Positions 44,815 through 56,865 of a stretch of DNA of 63,467 bases are shown piece after piece. Each line of letters opens with the position of its first letter. Position 1 is the first letter of the stretch. Origin of the DNA: Symmetrospora coprosmae (lineage: Eukaryota > Basidiomycota > Cystobasidiomycetes > Symmetrosporaceae). The notes beneath the pieces were generated by a model. That model had not been told where the DNA came from and made no database searches. It saw only the letters and a list, made by a program, of their open reading frames with translations. Made by a program: the position numbers and the translations under genes. The stretch lies in contig VUYT01000055.1 of assembly GCA_008802785.1 (NCBI GenBank), positions 1 through 63,467 of the forward strand. Reading direction: 5' to 3'.

Positions 44815-45198
44815 ATGTCTGAACCACGAGCGTCCGTCGAGGAGTACAAGGGTGCGCGCAGGTCGCAGCTGAACACCATCGATGCACCACCACCGCTGAC
44901 GCTCTCTCTGTGCATTCAGCCGTCATGGACGCGCGCGAGGCAAAGCTCCGGTCCGACTGGGTCAAGGTGATGGAGGCCAGGCTCGTCAGGGAGGAGCTCG
45001 CGAAATGCTGGAGGGAGGAAGGCGTAAACCACTACCAGTCGTGCCACGCCCTCAGCGAAAAGTACATTGACATGATCCGGACGCACAGGGTGGGTCGCGT
45101 CTCGTCGTCTTCCGAGGGCAATGGCAATGGAGGTGGGCTGATGCGGGTCCGTCATTGCGCAGGTCACTGGATACAGGAAGCTCGACTACACGTCCTAG
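44815..45198 (+). CDS. NADH:ubiquinone oxidoreductase NDUFB10-type subunit (fungal 12 kDa)
   Basis: Three small exons: MSEPRASVEEYK, then AVMDAREAKLRSDWVKVMEA and RLVREELAKCWREEGVNHYQ through DMIRTHR, then VTGYRKLDYTS with stop at 45196-45198. Introns have GTGCGC and GTGGGT donors and CAG acceptors. The product is about 80 residues, the size of the fungal subunit. Family knowledge: this is a supernumerary subunit of mitochondrial complex I membrane arm, facing the intermembrane space, with conserved cysteines here as AKCWREEGVNHYQSC. No cleavable presequence is seen, as usual for this subunit. Confidence 0.85.
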
Positions 45199-45859
45199 GA
45201 CCCTTCAACCGGACAGTGGACCCCTTCTCTCTGCATAATTTCCTTCTGTCTGTCCCTCTCTCTCCCCCGTCCCGCGTGTCCAATGTACCACCAGCACATC
45301 CGCCGCAAGGAGGTGAATAGACACCCAGCCATCTAGTCCAATCTGCAAATGCAGCCGCGTCTGGACAGACTGACGCGAGCCTTACCTCTGGCCCCTGCTC
45401 ACGCTTGGGCGCTGGTGGGAGGTCTTTGCCAGCCATGGGCTCGCTCGCTGCTCTCGTGCCGAAGCACCGCAGCACGCCACAAAAGGACTGCGACGGCAAC
45501 GATGGTCGCGTGACTCACACAGCATCCGCAAGAGCTCATGCGCACCACTGTACCAGCTGCTCCCCGTCCATGTGCCCCTAAGGCTGTGAAGGGGAAGGGC
45601 AGATGCCGCTCCCCTTGGACAGCCTCCACCAAAGCGCTCCGAGTCCCTCCTTTGACGTACTTCTGCCTGGTCTGCTCCGAACTATGTGCCACTCCCCAAA
45701 GTGGGCAGATGCAGCTTGTGTGCGCTGATCTTGCGACGGCCGCCTCTCTCCTTCACTCCACTCCGTAAACGTCCCTCTGCATCGGTGCATCTATGCCATC
45801 TGTCCCTGCTTCATCTCACACAATTCGCATACCAGTTGAAGCTGCCGAACGCCCTTGCC
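45199..45859. other. Intergenic region after the complex I subunit
   Basis: About 660 bases. Two minus-strand open frames (45164-45499 and 45399-45692) include a Cys-rich piece, but linking them needs a 31-base intron and gives no recognisable protein. I treat the stretch as the 3' region of the complex I gene plus the promoter of the next gene. Confidence 0.35.
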
Positions 45860-46809
45860 ATGTCCAGGACTCCCTCGAGGTCCGCCGAAGCAACGCCTGG
45901 ACAGCGACGGGTGGGCAGCTCCGCCAGACCCCTCTCGCAATCACCTGGACCATCCCCTGCACGTCCGCAAGGAAGCAACGCCGCCAAGCCTCCTTCGCCC
46001 TCTCCGTCCATCAAAGCTCAAGCAGAATGGGCCAAGAAGGAGCTCGAGGAACGGGCCGACGAATGGACCCAGGAGTGCCGGAAGAGGATCAGCACGTGCT
46101 GGTCTTTCGCGATGCTCCGGCGCGAGTGCAAGCTTCTCGAGAAGCAGCTACAGGAGCGCGCGACCCAGCCTGGATGGCATGATCCTTCCTACCCGAATCG
46201 CTTCCGCGACATCGTCTGGGCAGCCTTCTCGACGCGCAAAGCGCGGATTACGAAGGCTCTGGCGCACGAGAATGCCGTCCCATACGCCAGATGGGCACCG
46301 TGGCCGCTTTACCCCAGCGATCCGCTGAATAAGCGCCTGGTACAGGCAGCCTCTTCCGGAGGAGCGCCGGAAGGGCAAGTCTCGGCAGGCTCTGCCAGTG
46401 TCGTGAAGGCCAAGAGCGCCTCACCCGCTCCGTCCTCTTCACCGAAGCCCGCAGCCGGAGATAGGGCCAGGCAACCTCGCCCTGCGTCCCGCGCTCAATT
46501 CCGCTCGCCATCGAGCTACAGAAGCCTAGAACCTGGACTCTCAGTTGAGCAAGGGTCGGACACAACTCGGAGAACCTGACGTACAGCATGTTGCGCCAGC
46601 TTGCCGACCCAAAGCGGGCCACCGAGTCGCGCCGTGCCGAATCGCCCCCGGCCTGGCGGGAGAGGTCGCCTAGCCCTCCCCCTATCCGGGCTCCGCATGC
46701 TCAAGCTACACCTGCCGCAGCTGCGCCCCCTGGCAGGGTCGTTCACACAGGCCTGTCGGCGCTGGTGCGAGGTGCCGTCACTAAGCTTCATGGACCACAC
46801 AGCCAGTAG
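45860..46809 (+). CDS. Lineage-specific hypothetical protein, tandem copy A (frame interrupted near 3' end)
   Basis: The ATG at 45860 opens MSRTPSRSAEATPGQRR, a Ser/Pro/Arg-rich leader. A charged helical core follows (WAKKELEERADEWTQECRKR, LLEKQLQERATQPGW, FRDIVWAAFSTRKARITKAL), with the landmark RWAPWPLYPSDPLNKR. The first frame closes at 46579. The following frame (to 46809) carries GHNSENLTYSMLRQLADPKR, clearly matching GHNSRNLTSSLLGRLTDPRR of copy B at 48560-48630. So copy A either suffered a frameshift or gained a roughly 32-base intron (46555-46586) that restores MLRQLADPKR. No known domain. The core resembles a coiled coil. Function unknown. Confidence 0.5.
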
Positions 46810-47315
46810 CGTGCGGGCATTTTATTCTCGGCGAGGCGATAGACGTACTCCCATAGATAGCGCTCGAAAGATCCCTGCCGGGGAGCCGATGTACTGCTTG
46901 TGCGTTTCAAGGCAAATCTCTGACGTCTGCACATGCTTCCTAACGAGGTGTGCAGCGGCCGTTTCTGCTGCATTGTACCCGTGGCGACCGACAGATCAGA
47001 CGGCTGCGACCGAACTCCCTTTCCAGGTCATCCGATTTATACAACCATCTGGTCCATGGAGAGCGCGGCAGGACAGGGCACCGAATGTTCTTTCTCGCTT
47101 GTCGTGAATAGTGCCCGTACTCATCGTGCTAAAACATCGCGGTCATTACAGGCAGGAGCAGAACCGCATCCGGCCGTCAGCTAGGCAGCCGAGCATGACG
47201 GGAGCGGATATGCGGATTCCGCGGCACAGTCAAAGCGACCGCTGCAGGTCATCGGGCCCGTGACAGGGCCTGACCATCACGGAGGCAGAGGAGGCTGCAA
47301 GCGGACAGCAGCGCA
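46810..47315. other. Intergenic between tandem copies A and B
   Basis: About 500 bases without a supported gene. The open frames crossing it continue the out-of-frame shadows of copy A. No motif assigned. Confidence 0.35.
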
Positions 47316-48733
47316 ATGTCGTCGTCCACCCAACGCACCTCCAAGCTCGCCTCTTCTAGACACGGCAAGCTCCAAAGCAGGGGGGACTTGCCGGCTGTCT
47401 ACGCCAACTCCTCCGCCTCCAGGAGCACATCCGTTGCATCGGGCACCGGGCGTTCAGCATCTCAAACATCGACTGCCGCTACGTCCGTCTCGTCGGTCGT
47501 GGACTCTAAAGCGCCTGGAGCGCGAATGTCCACCTCAAGAGCCATGACTCCGCGCTCGCTCCGGTCCTCGAAACAGCCTGCGCCTTTTGATGAAAAGAAG
47601 TGGAGCACGAGCGTCCGTCGGCAGTACATGGCAGCTAATACTGTGGCCTGTCTTGTGCCAGTAGTCGCAAAATTCCGGCACATCGTGGCGCAGAACGCGC
47701 ATTGGGCCAATTCATACAACTGGGAGGCACCTCCAACGCGATGCAGGCGCTGTCTACCCTTGAACGCGTACAAAAAGAGCTCTAGAAGCAGTGGTGCGGA
47801 AGACTATACGAGCTCGACCGGACACATGCGGGCATTGACGCCGGTCTTGCGAGACTGTCGGACTTGGCTGGTCCCTTTGCCGCCTGCGACAAGGCACTCA
47901 GGAGTGCTCAAGTGGCTGGGCTCCGCATGAGCTGCCTCCAGACTGCACGGGATATGGCCAACTTGTCCCGTCAGCGCCTCGGTCTGCCTCTCCAGCCTAC
48001 GGCGACCCCTGCCGGTGACAGACCGACGCCAGCGGACATTGTCGCGCGGCGCAAGCGCATCAAAGCCTGGACAGTGCGATGCAAGAAGGCGTTCAAGGGT
48101 TGTCGGACGTTTATGGAGCTAGGACAGCAGTGCCTTGCGCTCGAAAAAGAATGTAAGGCGTTACAGCGCGAGCACCCCGATGCTCGGAGACCCAATTATG
48201 CGCGCGACATCCTCTGGGGCGAATTCTCAGAGCGCAAGGGCCAGCTCAAGCAGCGTCTCGGTGTTCCGGGCAATCCCAACGATTGGGACCCTAACATGGA
48301 ATGGGCACCTTGGCATCTCTACAGCAGCAAGCCCCTAGATTTGAGCAAGGCCACCTTTGCGCAACCTGGTGCGCCTGCAAGACCGAGCGTCGACCCTGCT
48401 GGGCTCGCTGGCTCGTCCAAGCCATCTCCGTCGACGCAGAAGCCTGCTCTTGCCCATTCTGCCTCCTCTTCTCCAGTCGGTATACAGAACAGCTCGAAGT
48501 CCCGCTCTGCCAGCAGCACGGTGGGCCTGTTGGCATTGACAGGAGTATCAGATCTGGTCGGTCATAACTCCAGAAACCTCACAAGCAGCCTGCTTGGCCG
48601 CCTCACAGACCCCAGGCGTGCGCAGGATTCACGGCGTGCTCCAACGCCAGGCCCCGATGCAAACATGTATCGAGGTCGCCACTACCCGCTTATAGAGGAG
48701 GACTACGAGCGGGAGACGAGTGCATCTCCTTAG
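47316..48733 (+). CDS. Lineage-specific hypothetical protein, tandem copy B
   Basis: Two overlapping open stretches in different frames: 47316 onward (MSSSTQRTSKLASSRHGKLQ, Ser/Thr-rich, then KKWSTSVRRQYMAANTV) and the second frame to 48733 (RRKRIKAWTVRCKKAFKGCR, LALEKECKALQREHPDARRP, NYARDILWGEFSERKGQLKQ, MEWAPWHLYSSKPLDLSK). Joining them needs an intron around 47660-47785; an acceptor CTCTAG precedes KQWCGRLYELDRTHAG, but the donor is unclear, so a frameshift is also possible. It shares with copy A the order: RDI(V/L)W-(A/G)-x-FS-x-RK, WAPWxLY, and the GHNSxNL...LxDPxRA tail. Function unknown; found as a tandem pair. Confidence 0.5.
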
Positions 48734-49014
48734 ATTATGCGTCCATCCTTGTATATCTGCTAGCTCTCTACCTGACTGCAACTATCGCGCAGACTATGAA
48801 ACGCGTCGGACTTGGACAAGTTGCACCGATGCCCTATTGCCGGACAATGTGCTCCAAGCGAAGCTGGCATGCGTGGGCTCGTCCCCGAAGGTTCGACGAG
48901 CGTCAGCAGTACGATGGCTTACTTGAAAGAAGCGTAGTCGGAAGGCAGCAAGCCAGCCTCTGCCGATCCGGACTTGTCCTTCGACGAACTCCCAAATCCT
49001 TGCCATCTGCCAGC

Positions 49015-50055
49015 ATGATTGGACCCGCACGACCAGGTCAGACCGGCACATCTGCATCGGGGTCGTCTGCGCAGGACATCGGACCGACAATACCAGCCCA
49101 TCTCCAGAAGCGGCTCGAGGATGCCGAGGAGGAGGGCGACGATGATGACGGATACGCACCAGCGCTGCCTCCATCGATGGCAGGCCGGACCGTGCAAGGC
49201 CCCGTGCTCCCCTCTCGCGCACCACAAGCAGAAGCGGACTCCGAGTCGGATTCGGACGATGATGTTGGGCCTGCGCCTCCGCCCGCCGAAGGGACGTCCG
49301 GTCTCGCTTTGAGCGCAGCGGAGGAGTTCCGTCTTCGAGAGAAGCGGCAGGCCGCAGACGAGGCTGAGAAGGTCCGCTTAGCGGGCTTGAAGCCAAAGCG
49401 CGAGGACTGGATGCTTGTGCCGCCGGAAGCGATGGACTTGCTCAGCAGCACGGATCCGACAAAACTCAAAGCGCGCGGGTTCGCCCAGAGCACGCGGAAA
49501 GGCGGCGGCGCGGGCGAGAAGGCGTCGGAGGAGGCGCGTTCGCTGTGGACAGAGACACCGCAGGAGCGTGCGCAGCGGCTTGACGACGAAGTCATGGGCA
49601 AGCGGAAGCGCGTGGAGAATGCCGCAAAGCAGGAGACGGACGCCGAGCGGGCGGCGCGGCGGCAGCGGGAAGCAAGAGACGCAGACATGCGAGCGCAGGT
49701 ACAGGCGTACAACGTGAGTACTACTACTCTTCATAGGGTTTGGGGAAGTGTGCCTGATCAGCGTTTCCGACGCGTACATGGCGTCGCTTAGACCGCCACC
49801 TCGCGCTCAGAGAGCCTTGTTGATGCGCATGCGTCGCGGAAAGGCAAGGAGGCTGAGGAACGGGCGAGCAAGAAGTCAAAATCGAAGCATCGCAAATCTT
49901 CGCGCTCACCATCTCCACCGGCACCTGCTTTCTGGGACCGAGAAAAGGCGATGTCGGTCGGCGGGCGATTGATGGAGGACGGCAAGCGCAAGGACGTCAT
50001 TGGAAGCTCGGGGACAAATCTGTCCAGCAAGTTCGGCGGCGGGACCTTCTTGTGA
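49015..50055 (+). CDS. GPALPP-motif protein (DUF3752 family)
   Basis: Two exons: 49015 to about 49713, intron, then ATSRSESLVDAHASRKGKEA to the stop at 50055. The start MIGPARPGQTG was chosen because the GPALPP-type repeats begin there: IGPARPG, IGPTIPAHLQKR, APALPPSMAGRT, VGPAPPPAEG. The DUF3752 part is KREDWMLVPPEAMDLLSSTD through LWTETPQERAQRLDDEVMGK. The C-terminus ends SGTNLSSKFGGGTFL, the usual DUF3752 ending. Family knowledge: human GPALPP1 belongs here; linked to nuclear/RNA-processing factors but not defined biochemically. An Asp/Glu-rich stretch separates the motifs. Confidence 0.85.
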
Positions 50056-50225
50056 CACGGTAGTCGCTGCAATGCAGGTGGCTGGAGCGAGGGCGGACGA
50101 ACCGCTATTCGCGCTCAGCACGTCCTATGCTGGGATGGAGAAGGAGCGTTTGCAAACAGTCCGTCCGCGTTGAAGTGAATTGATGAGATTCTATTGACAT
50201 GCGATATGCGAGAAAGCTGAACAGA

Positions 50226-53200
50226 CTACGAAGGGTATTCCTCGATGATGAGGCGGAAGGATGGAACGGCCGGGATGGCCTCAGCGGCAGGCTCGCCAGC
50301 ATCGGGAAGACAGCCAGAATCACTGATGGCTCGGCTACGAACGACCAAACTCTTGCTCTTGCCAGGCTCTGCTGCCGTCGTCCTCGTACGCGAGCGCTCA
50401 GACCGGCACGGGCTGGAGGGAGCGGGTTTGCGCCTCCGCTTCGAGCTGGCGATGCTTGCAGAATCGAGTGGCGAGACGGCGCGGCCTGTCCCTGACACGT
50501 CTGAATCGATGGACTCCCTTGACACGTCCGAGTCTGTAGACGAGGCTGCTTCTTTGTCTGGCAGCGACCCCCTGGACGACTCTGATTCCGACGCCCGCGA
50601 AGATGTAGACGAGGACAGTGGATTTGACACCGTATCGGACTTCGCCGAAGCCGTCGTGGACGACGCGAGGGATGCGCTCCGCCCGTGCGAAGGGAACCAG
50701 TCGTCCTCATCTGCAAGCTGCGTGGCGTCGAGGTGCTCGAGAAGCTGCAGGACAAACTTCTGCTCGATCCGCGCGTGCTGAAAAACGGTAGAGATGGAAG
50801 AAGAGGCGAAGCCGAGCGTTGCCGCTGGAGCCGGCCGGAAGAGCGTCGGCGTGAAGATCATAGCGAGCGAAGAGGCGGTGATCATGGTGTGCCTCATCAC
50901 GGCATCCTGGGTGAAGATCTGAAGGCTGTACGGCGATGAAAACGGAGGTCAGACGCACTCGTCAATCATGTTCAATGCAGGCGGCTTCTCACAAGTTGAT
51001 GACGAAGGCGATGATTCGTCTGTTCAGGCTGGGCAATCGCTGGATGATGGCTATGACCCTGTAGGAATGGCAAGGTCGGCCGTGTATACAGGCCAACCGG
51101 TGTTACCATACGAAACTCACCTGGTCGCATCTTCTGCTGAATCCATGCACTCGTCGTACCACTGCAATGGGATGAGTGGCTGCAGAAGCTCCCGCAGCCA
51201 GAGCTTGAACAGGCTCGCAGCAATGTGCGGGTCTTCGAAGCCAGTGAAGGAGTATCGGCCCTGATCAATGCAGATCTTGAACTCGGTCACCCTTTCGGAG
51301 TCTCCGGCAGTCCGGAAGATGCCAGGCGTTCGGAGCCCTCCCAATGCCATGATGCCCTGTGACGCAGATCCAAGGGGCAAATCAGCAGGACGGCCGATGC
51401 GCTCCTTAGACGTCTCACTCACGTCTGCCAGGAATGGCAAGATGATGGGTATCTTTGCATCGGGGTATGCTTCGCTTTGAAGACTCATGATTCGATGGAG
51501 CGTCTCGCCGAATACGCTCGGCTGGAAGGCGCCCTCGCTTGCTGCGCGGACCTCGAAAAGCGAGGGCGTCTTTCCCCTCGGGCCCTTCACGATGCGCTGA
51601 TCAAGCTGCATCAGTGCGTATCTGGCAATGATGCCGAGGCGGCTCTGCGGAGCGGCCCGCTTCTTGTCAACCAGGAAGGCACGCAATGTCGGCTCGAGGA
51701 GCGGTGATGGTGGGAAGGTCGCAAGCAGCACTTGGAGCAGCTGCCAGCCGCGATACACGCTGACGGCCGACGGGTTGTCGGTCAGCTGGCACAGGAGCTG
51801 CACGTATATTTCGTCACGGAGGGTGGCATCGTCCTCGTTGGTAGCAGTAGTGGCGAGGCGAGGTGAGGCCGGAGGCGACATTGTCGATCTTGCTATTGCT
51901 GTAGACGCGGAGAGAGGGGATGCGCTATTGATGCCGATGCTGAGTATGCGCTGTGCTTCAAAAGTCGTGCTATTGTCCCATGGCGAGGGCGAGTTCACGT
52001 CTTCGAGCGATACTCGGACGACGCTGTCCGCGCGTACGCGGTCGCCCATGACGTGCTGCAGGTGCGTGAAGCACTGTAGTGCATCCCATCGTTCAGACTT
52101 TGGTAGATCCAAGAAAGGCGCTTCGAGGTCGCCCTGCGTAATAGCAGCGTTTCCATCAGCCGCTGCAATCGATAATGAGGCGGGAAGGTTGCAGTCAGTG
52201 TGCAGGGGCGTAACTCACAGCTTGCCACTTGAGTACTTCCCTAATAGAGGATGTCTTGCGGAAGAGGGTCGTCTTGCGCTTCTTGGTCAGCGCAAAGTGC
52301 TGCTCAGCGTAACTAGCGAGCGTGAAGGTCTGGCTCTCTGATTGTGTCGGTATCGGCATGGGAGAGATCCCTCCAGAGGCGGACTGCACCATGCCCGAGC
52401 TGCATGGCACTTCTGCAGGTGAGGACAGATGGGGCTTGGATATAGCGGTTGATGAGGCCGCCCGCTGCGCCGGGTTTGGTGGCAACTCGGCTACTACGTG
52501 GTGAAAGTCAGCTCAAAGAGCGTAGTATCGCACGGGGCCGAGCAGAGGCACTCACCAGATACCGTCTCGAGTGCAGAGACAGACACTGAACGCTTTCCAA
52601 AAGTCATGCTCCTCCAGCCAGTAGCAGCTCCTGGAGATCCCAATGGAGGTGCACTATCCGTCCTGTTGCTTGCCGTGGAAACAGCAACCGGGGAGATTGA
52701 CGCCGACGGTCGTGCCTGAGCGGGCACCTCAGATGTTGAAGGAACGGAGACCAGACCTTCGTGCGCAATGGGAACGCTGCCCGTGAAGAAGTCGGAGAAG
52801 CGCTTCATGCCAGCGGCAATAGGCGAGGATGTCTTGAGATGCGCAGAGGGCGAAAGACATGTACTTGGAGTGCCTGGAATATGCTGGCCCATCGCTGTGG
52901 GCTGCGTCTGTGACGATCCATCTTGCGCGGGCGGCAGTGCAGCAGCGGCGAGCACCGGTGTGACAGGCTCGAAAGCCTCTCCAAGCCCGATCTTCGACTT
53001 CCTCTTGCGGATCCGGAGGGGCGCGACGAAGCGCGCAGCGGCCGAGACAGCCGTTCCTGGTCCCATGCCACCGGCTTTCGGCGAGCACCCTGCGCCGTGC
53101 GTGTCCTTCTGCGCCTCTTCGTGCACGTCAAGCACGGCGAGGCCGCCGTACGCCAGGTCCGTGTAGTCGTCGTGGCTGCTGTCGGCCCATACGGTGGAGG

Positions 53201-54723
53201 CGAATGTCGCGCTCGCGGACGTGCTGTCGACATGCGAGAGGTGGGGCGTGTCGAGCGGGCTGGACGGCGCAGACGACGCGGTCGCCCACGATCTGGCCGA
53301 ACCGACGGTTGTATCGCTCTGCAGCGCCGCCGGCATGCCCGACGTTGAGCGGGAAGACGTCACCGGTGACGTTGATGGAGAGTAGTCTGCCTGATGCGGG
53401 CCGGAGCTCCCGCCCTGAGAGGCGAGAACGTCCAATGCCAGCTGTCCGGACAAGGAAGGCCGTACATGCCTCCACGCCACCGTCCGCGTCGGGCCGGTAG
53501 TCGCACTGTCATCCGACAAGCCAGAGCTGCTTGAAAACGGCACAGCGGTGATAGCGCTGTCGTCGGCGAACGTCCGGCTGGCGACATCGCCAAGCGAGAG
53601 GTCGGACATGTCGCGCTGAGGAAGTTTGACCATGGCTGGGAAAGACGTGTCTGTAGCCAACGTCGAGCTCGACATGTCCGCCTCCTCGGATGCATGCCTA
53701 TCTCCTTTGCTGCGCCGGGTGCTCTTTCCCTTGCCGCTGCTGCTCCTCTGTCTGCGCTCCGCGTCACTAGCTTTCCGGCTGTCCTCACGACCGCGTCGGC
53801 CTTCTGGCTTCGAAGATCCCGGCGACGTAGGCAATGCCCTCATCGTCCTCGCCGTGCTAGCCGTCATCAGCTGCAGTACAGCCAGCGACAAGGGATCGCG
53901 ACTGAGCTCGCCTTCGTCGAGTTCGAGCGAGCGCTTGGCGAGCATCTCGAAGCTGTCGCTCGAGGCTAGGTCCGCCGCCGGTTCTGTGGACGGAGCAGCT
54001 GGTGGAGTGATGGGTGTGTCGATCGACATGAGTGAGAAGCGCTTGCCCTTCGAGAAGCGCTGTCGACAAGCCAGCAAGACGCGTTAGTCGAGCTCCGCAA
54101 GAGTGGAGAATGCAAGCGGGCGGGTCGACGCACCTGGACCGCCTTGAGCGGAATGACGAAGCCGTCTGTTGGCTTGTACCAGCGAGTCTCGTTGGTCAGG
54201 GTGTGAAAATAGTACGGGAGGTTGTGCTCGTCGGACCATAGCTCGTACCACTCGCCATCTGCCGATCGTGGCAGGACGAGGGTCCCTGGAGGGAGCTGCC
54301 ACTTGCGCTCGCCCGTGGTAGGGTTGGCGTAGAATGCTGCGAGGTGCAGCACAGTCTTGACATCAGCCAGGAACTCAGAAGAAAGGGCATGCAGGAGAGC
54401 TTCCTGCACTCACTCTCGCCATCTTCGTCGAGTAGCGTGATCCAGAAGCTTTTTGCCCAGTCCGTGACGGCCATTGATGTGGAAGCTCGCGAGGTGGACG
54501 CTGTCGATGCGAGTGAGGTGACGGTGCGCGACCTGTCTCTTCGTGGTCGCCGAGAAGGCTGCCGGTGCGATGAGCCGGTGGCGGGGGATCCTCCTTCGAG
54601 CGCTTCTAGGGCCAGACGTCGCGAAGCAGAGGAGGAGGAGCTCGCGGTTGACGGCATGGCTGCTGTTTGCGACGCGGCCGGTCCAGTATAGGCCCGCTGG
54701 TGCTGTTTGTGCTGCGCTGTCAA
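50226..54723 (-). CDS. WW-MyTH4-RhoGAP protein (ARHGAP39/Vilse-like)
   Basis: The start is 54723 (MTAQHKQHQRAYTG) or the internal ATG at 54657. A first WW domain is split by an intron: WAKSFWITLLDEDGE joins TFYANPTTGERKWQLP. A second WW follows (EWYELWSDEHNLPYYFHTLT NETRW). A long Ser-rich linker (about 52500-54060) precedes a MyTH4 domain (LRDEIYVQLLCQLTDNPSAV; YRGWQLLQVLLATFPPS). The RhoGAP domain has the arginine finger in LRTPGIFRTAGDSERV, and AASLFKLWLRELLQPLIPLQ. Later exons encode TQDAVMRHTMITASSLAMIF and FVLQLLEHLDATQLADEDDW, then a Ser/Glu-rich tail, stop at 50226. Family knowledge: this architecture is ARHGAP39/Vilse, a GAP for Rho/Rac/Cdc42 GTPases. It likely shapes polarised growth. 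Its 3' end faces the GPALPP gene across about 170 bases. Confidence 0.88.
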
Positions 54724-56338
54724 AGTTGTTTGTTGTGGTGGTGGTGCGGCCTTCCCAGTCCCGACCCCGGTCGCGAACGAACGCTCACGGTCCCAGGCCA
54801 GGACGGCCTCAACAACGCAGTATCGTGAGTTTCAGCGATAGCAGCCCCACGTCAATGTCGTCGCGGTGAGTCGCATGGCAAATAACCGTACAGTAAGCAG
54901 CGTCAGTGCGCTGTCATTCAGTTCAGTCATCAGCGCTAGTCTTGGGACCTCCTGTCCCGCCCGCTGTGACCCGCAGCCTGGTGGATCCGTTCGCCCCGCG
55001 CGGTCGGGGCGAGTGGGCGCACTTTGACGGAGAGCAAGGGTCGCGCTTTTGTGCAGAGCTGCAGACCGCCGTCCATGCTCGTAATATTCTGCTATGCGCA
55101 TCTCGCCACGGATTGGGTCTCTGCCCAAGCTGTGTCTCCCTCTTCCTCTTCGTATACTACAGATCCTCATCTTCGACCTCCGCACGGCGCAAACAAGCGG
55201 GGACGACGAGACCCGCATCGTTGGAATGAAGAACCGCACAACTGGTGCTGGCGCCTATCTTCGAGTCTGTTCTTTGCAATGCTCTCTGCTGCCCATCTGC
55301 GACGCCTGACCCTGACTCCGAGCCCATCCCCCTGGCCCAAGACGGCTAAGCAGCGAAACTGACCCGACCATCACTCGTCCTCCCTAACATCAACCTCTCC
55401 TCTCCTCTCGCATCCCTATGTCATCTCGTCGCTCATCTACTACCGTATCTGACAGAGGCACTGCCAAGGTCGCATCCCGAAAGCCTCAGCACGCGCAAGG
55501 CCCTGAAAGGGTAAAGACTCCACCGTCGATGGTCAGACTGGACCACCTCATCGGCTGCTGCAGATGCAGCAGAGGACATGCGCTTCCCGAGAGTAAGTGT
55601 ATCCGGGGAGAGCGGTGAACAGTCGTCTGGGATGCCGACGCCTTTCCAACGTCCGCCGAAAGGCACGGAACACTACCCCTTTATTACGGGTCCTCTCACA
55701 TTCAGCGCGATCTCACGGAACACACAAGCCGCGTTCCCAGGACCATCCAGCTTGTCTGGCAGCTGCAATCCCGCCGCTTCATGATTTCCGTTTCAGATAC
55801 AAGACGTATTTGCCCAAATAATCGCGCCACAAGCTATCGCCAAGACTGGTAAGGCGTTTGCAGGATGCGGAAGAAGGTCGAGCGGTGCTTCCAGCTCAGG
55901 GAAGGAGACCGGCTGGCCGGGATGAGTGGGCCCGGGGAAAGCGTTTGTGCGTCGACCAGCACTCGGGCAAGCCACCGCAGGGTCGACGGGGACCTCCCTG
56001 ACGTGGTTGAACGGCGGGCGCTAACGCGTTGCCAGGAGCGGAGACAGAGCTCGCACTGCATGGATGTGGATGCTGGTTGGCCGGAGAGCAGACGCTCGCA
56101 GATTGGAAGGTCCGGGACGTCCTGTCTCCACCACAAGTTTGCTGCGGGGCACTCCCAGAACGACCCGCTCTGCAGACGCAGCATTTTGTATAGTACTGTA
56201 GTGTGTGATGCAGCGCCTCTGCGCTTCCGTGATATCGAATCTTAGGCCTCATCGCCGCAGCCGTCACTGTCTCATAGACGTGGGCTGTCCCGCAATACGC
56301 AGCGTCTCTTCCTCACACGCATCCACCACCAATACACG
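54724..56338. other. Gene-poor stretch between the RhoGAP gene and a small Cys-rich gene
   Basis: About 1.6 kb. A plus-strand frame at 55418-55618 (MSSRRSSTTVSDRGTAKVAS) starts well and meets a GTAAGT donor, but no downstream exon could be joined with confidence. Other frames lack domains. It holds the RhoGAP gene promoter. A short unrecognised gene here cannot be excluded. Confidence 0.3.
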
Positions 56339-56865
56339 ATGGCTTCCTCATACACCGCTGCCGACCGCCGCAACAGCCAGATGTCGCCCACCTCGTCGCG
56401 CCAGAAGGGCAAAGGCAACTCCCCTCTGTATCGCTTCCCGAAAGCGCGCAGTCTGAGCTCATCGTCGACCGACAGCTCGGCGAGCGCCACGAGCACGGAT
56501 GCAACTAGCGTTGACGGCTCAAGCTCGGACGACGGGATGCTCGACAAGGCGCAGCTTGATCGCGAGCTGAACGCGCTCCACGACATCCGCAGCACCTGGT
56601 CAGTCCCGTCCACTCCACTTTGCAGCCCTGACATCTCCACGTGGTGTCACTGCGCCTGACTCGGCTGACCAAGCATCTGCTGAATTGCAGCATCGGCGAG
56701 AAATACTGCAGATGCATGCACTGCTACAAGAACACCATGGGAGACTTTGTCTTTGAGACGCAGGAGGAGTTTGAAGTCTACTTTGACGCGCTCAAGGAGG
56801 CCATGGCAGCGGCGGGTGGCAAGGCGCCTGCTCTGCACTGCCATGTCGATGCGGGGACGCATTGA
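56339..56865 (+). CDS. Small Cys-rich hypothetical protein
   Basis: Two exons: MASSYTAADRRNSQMSPTSS, a Ser/Thr-rich stretch and LDRELNALHDIRST, then an intron (GTCAGT donor, TTGCAG acceptor, about 56600-56690). Exon 2 reads CIGEKYCRCMHCYKNTMGDF, VFETQEEFEVYFDALKEAMA and ALHCHVDAGTH, stop at 56865. The join creates a compact cysteine cluster CxxxxxCxCxxC that could hold a metal. Length is about 145 residues. I do not recognise the family. The helical LDRELNALHDIR segment precedes the cluster. Confidence 0.6.

Noticed and set aside
45164-45692. Minus-strand frames with a Cys-rich segment (MSSCGCC and SFCGVLRCFG)
   Set aside because: Joining them needs a 31-base intron, shorter than the others seen here, and the product matches nothing I recognise.
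55418-55618. Possible small gene beginning MSSRRSSTTVSD
   Set aside because: A GTAAGT donor follows, but no downstream exon gives a sensible continuation.
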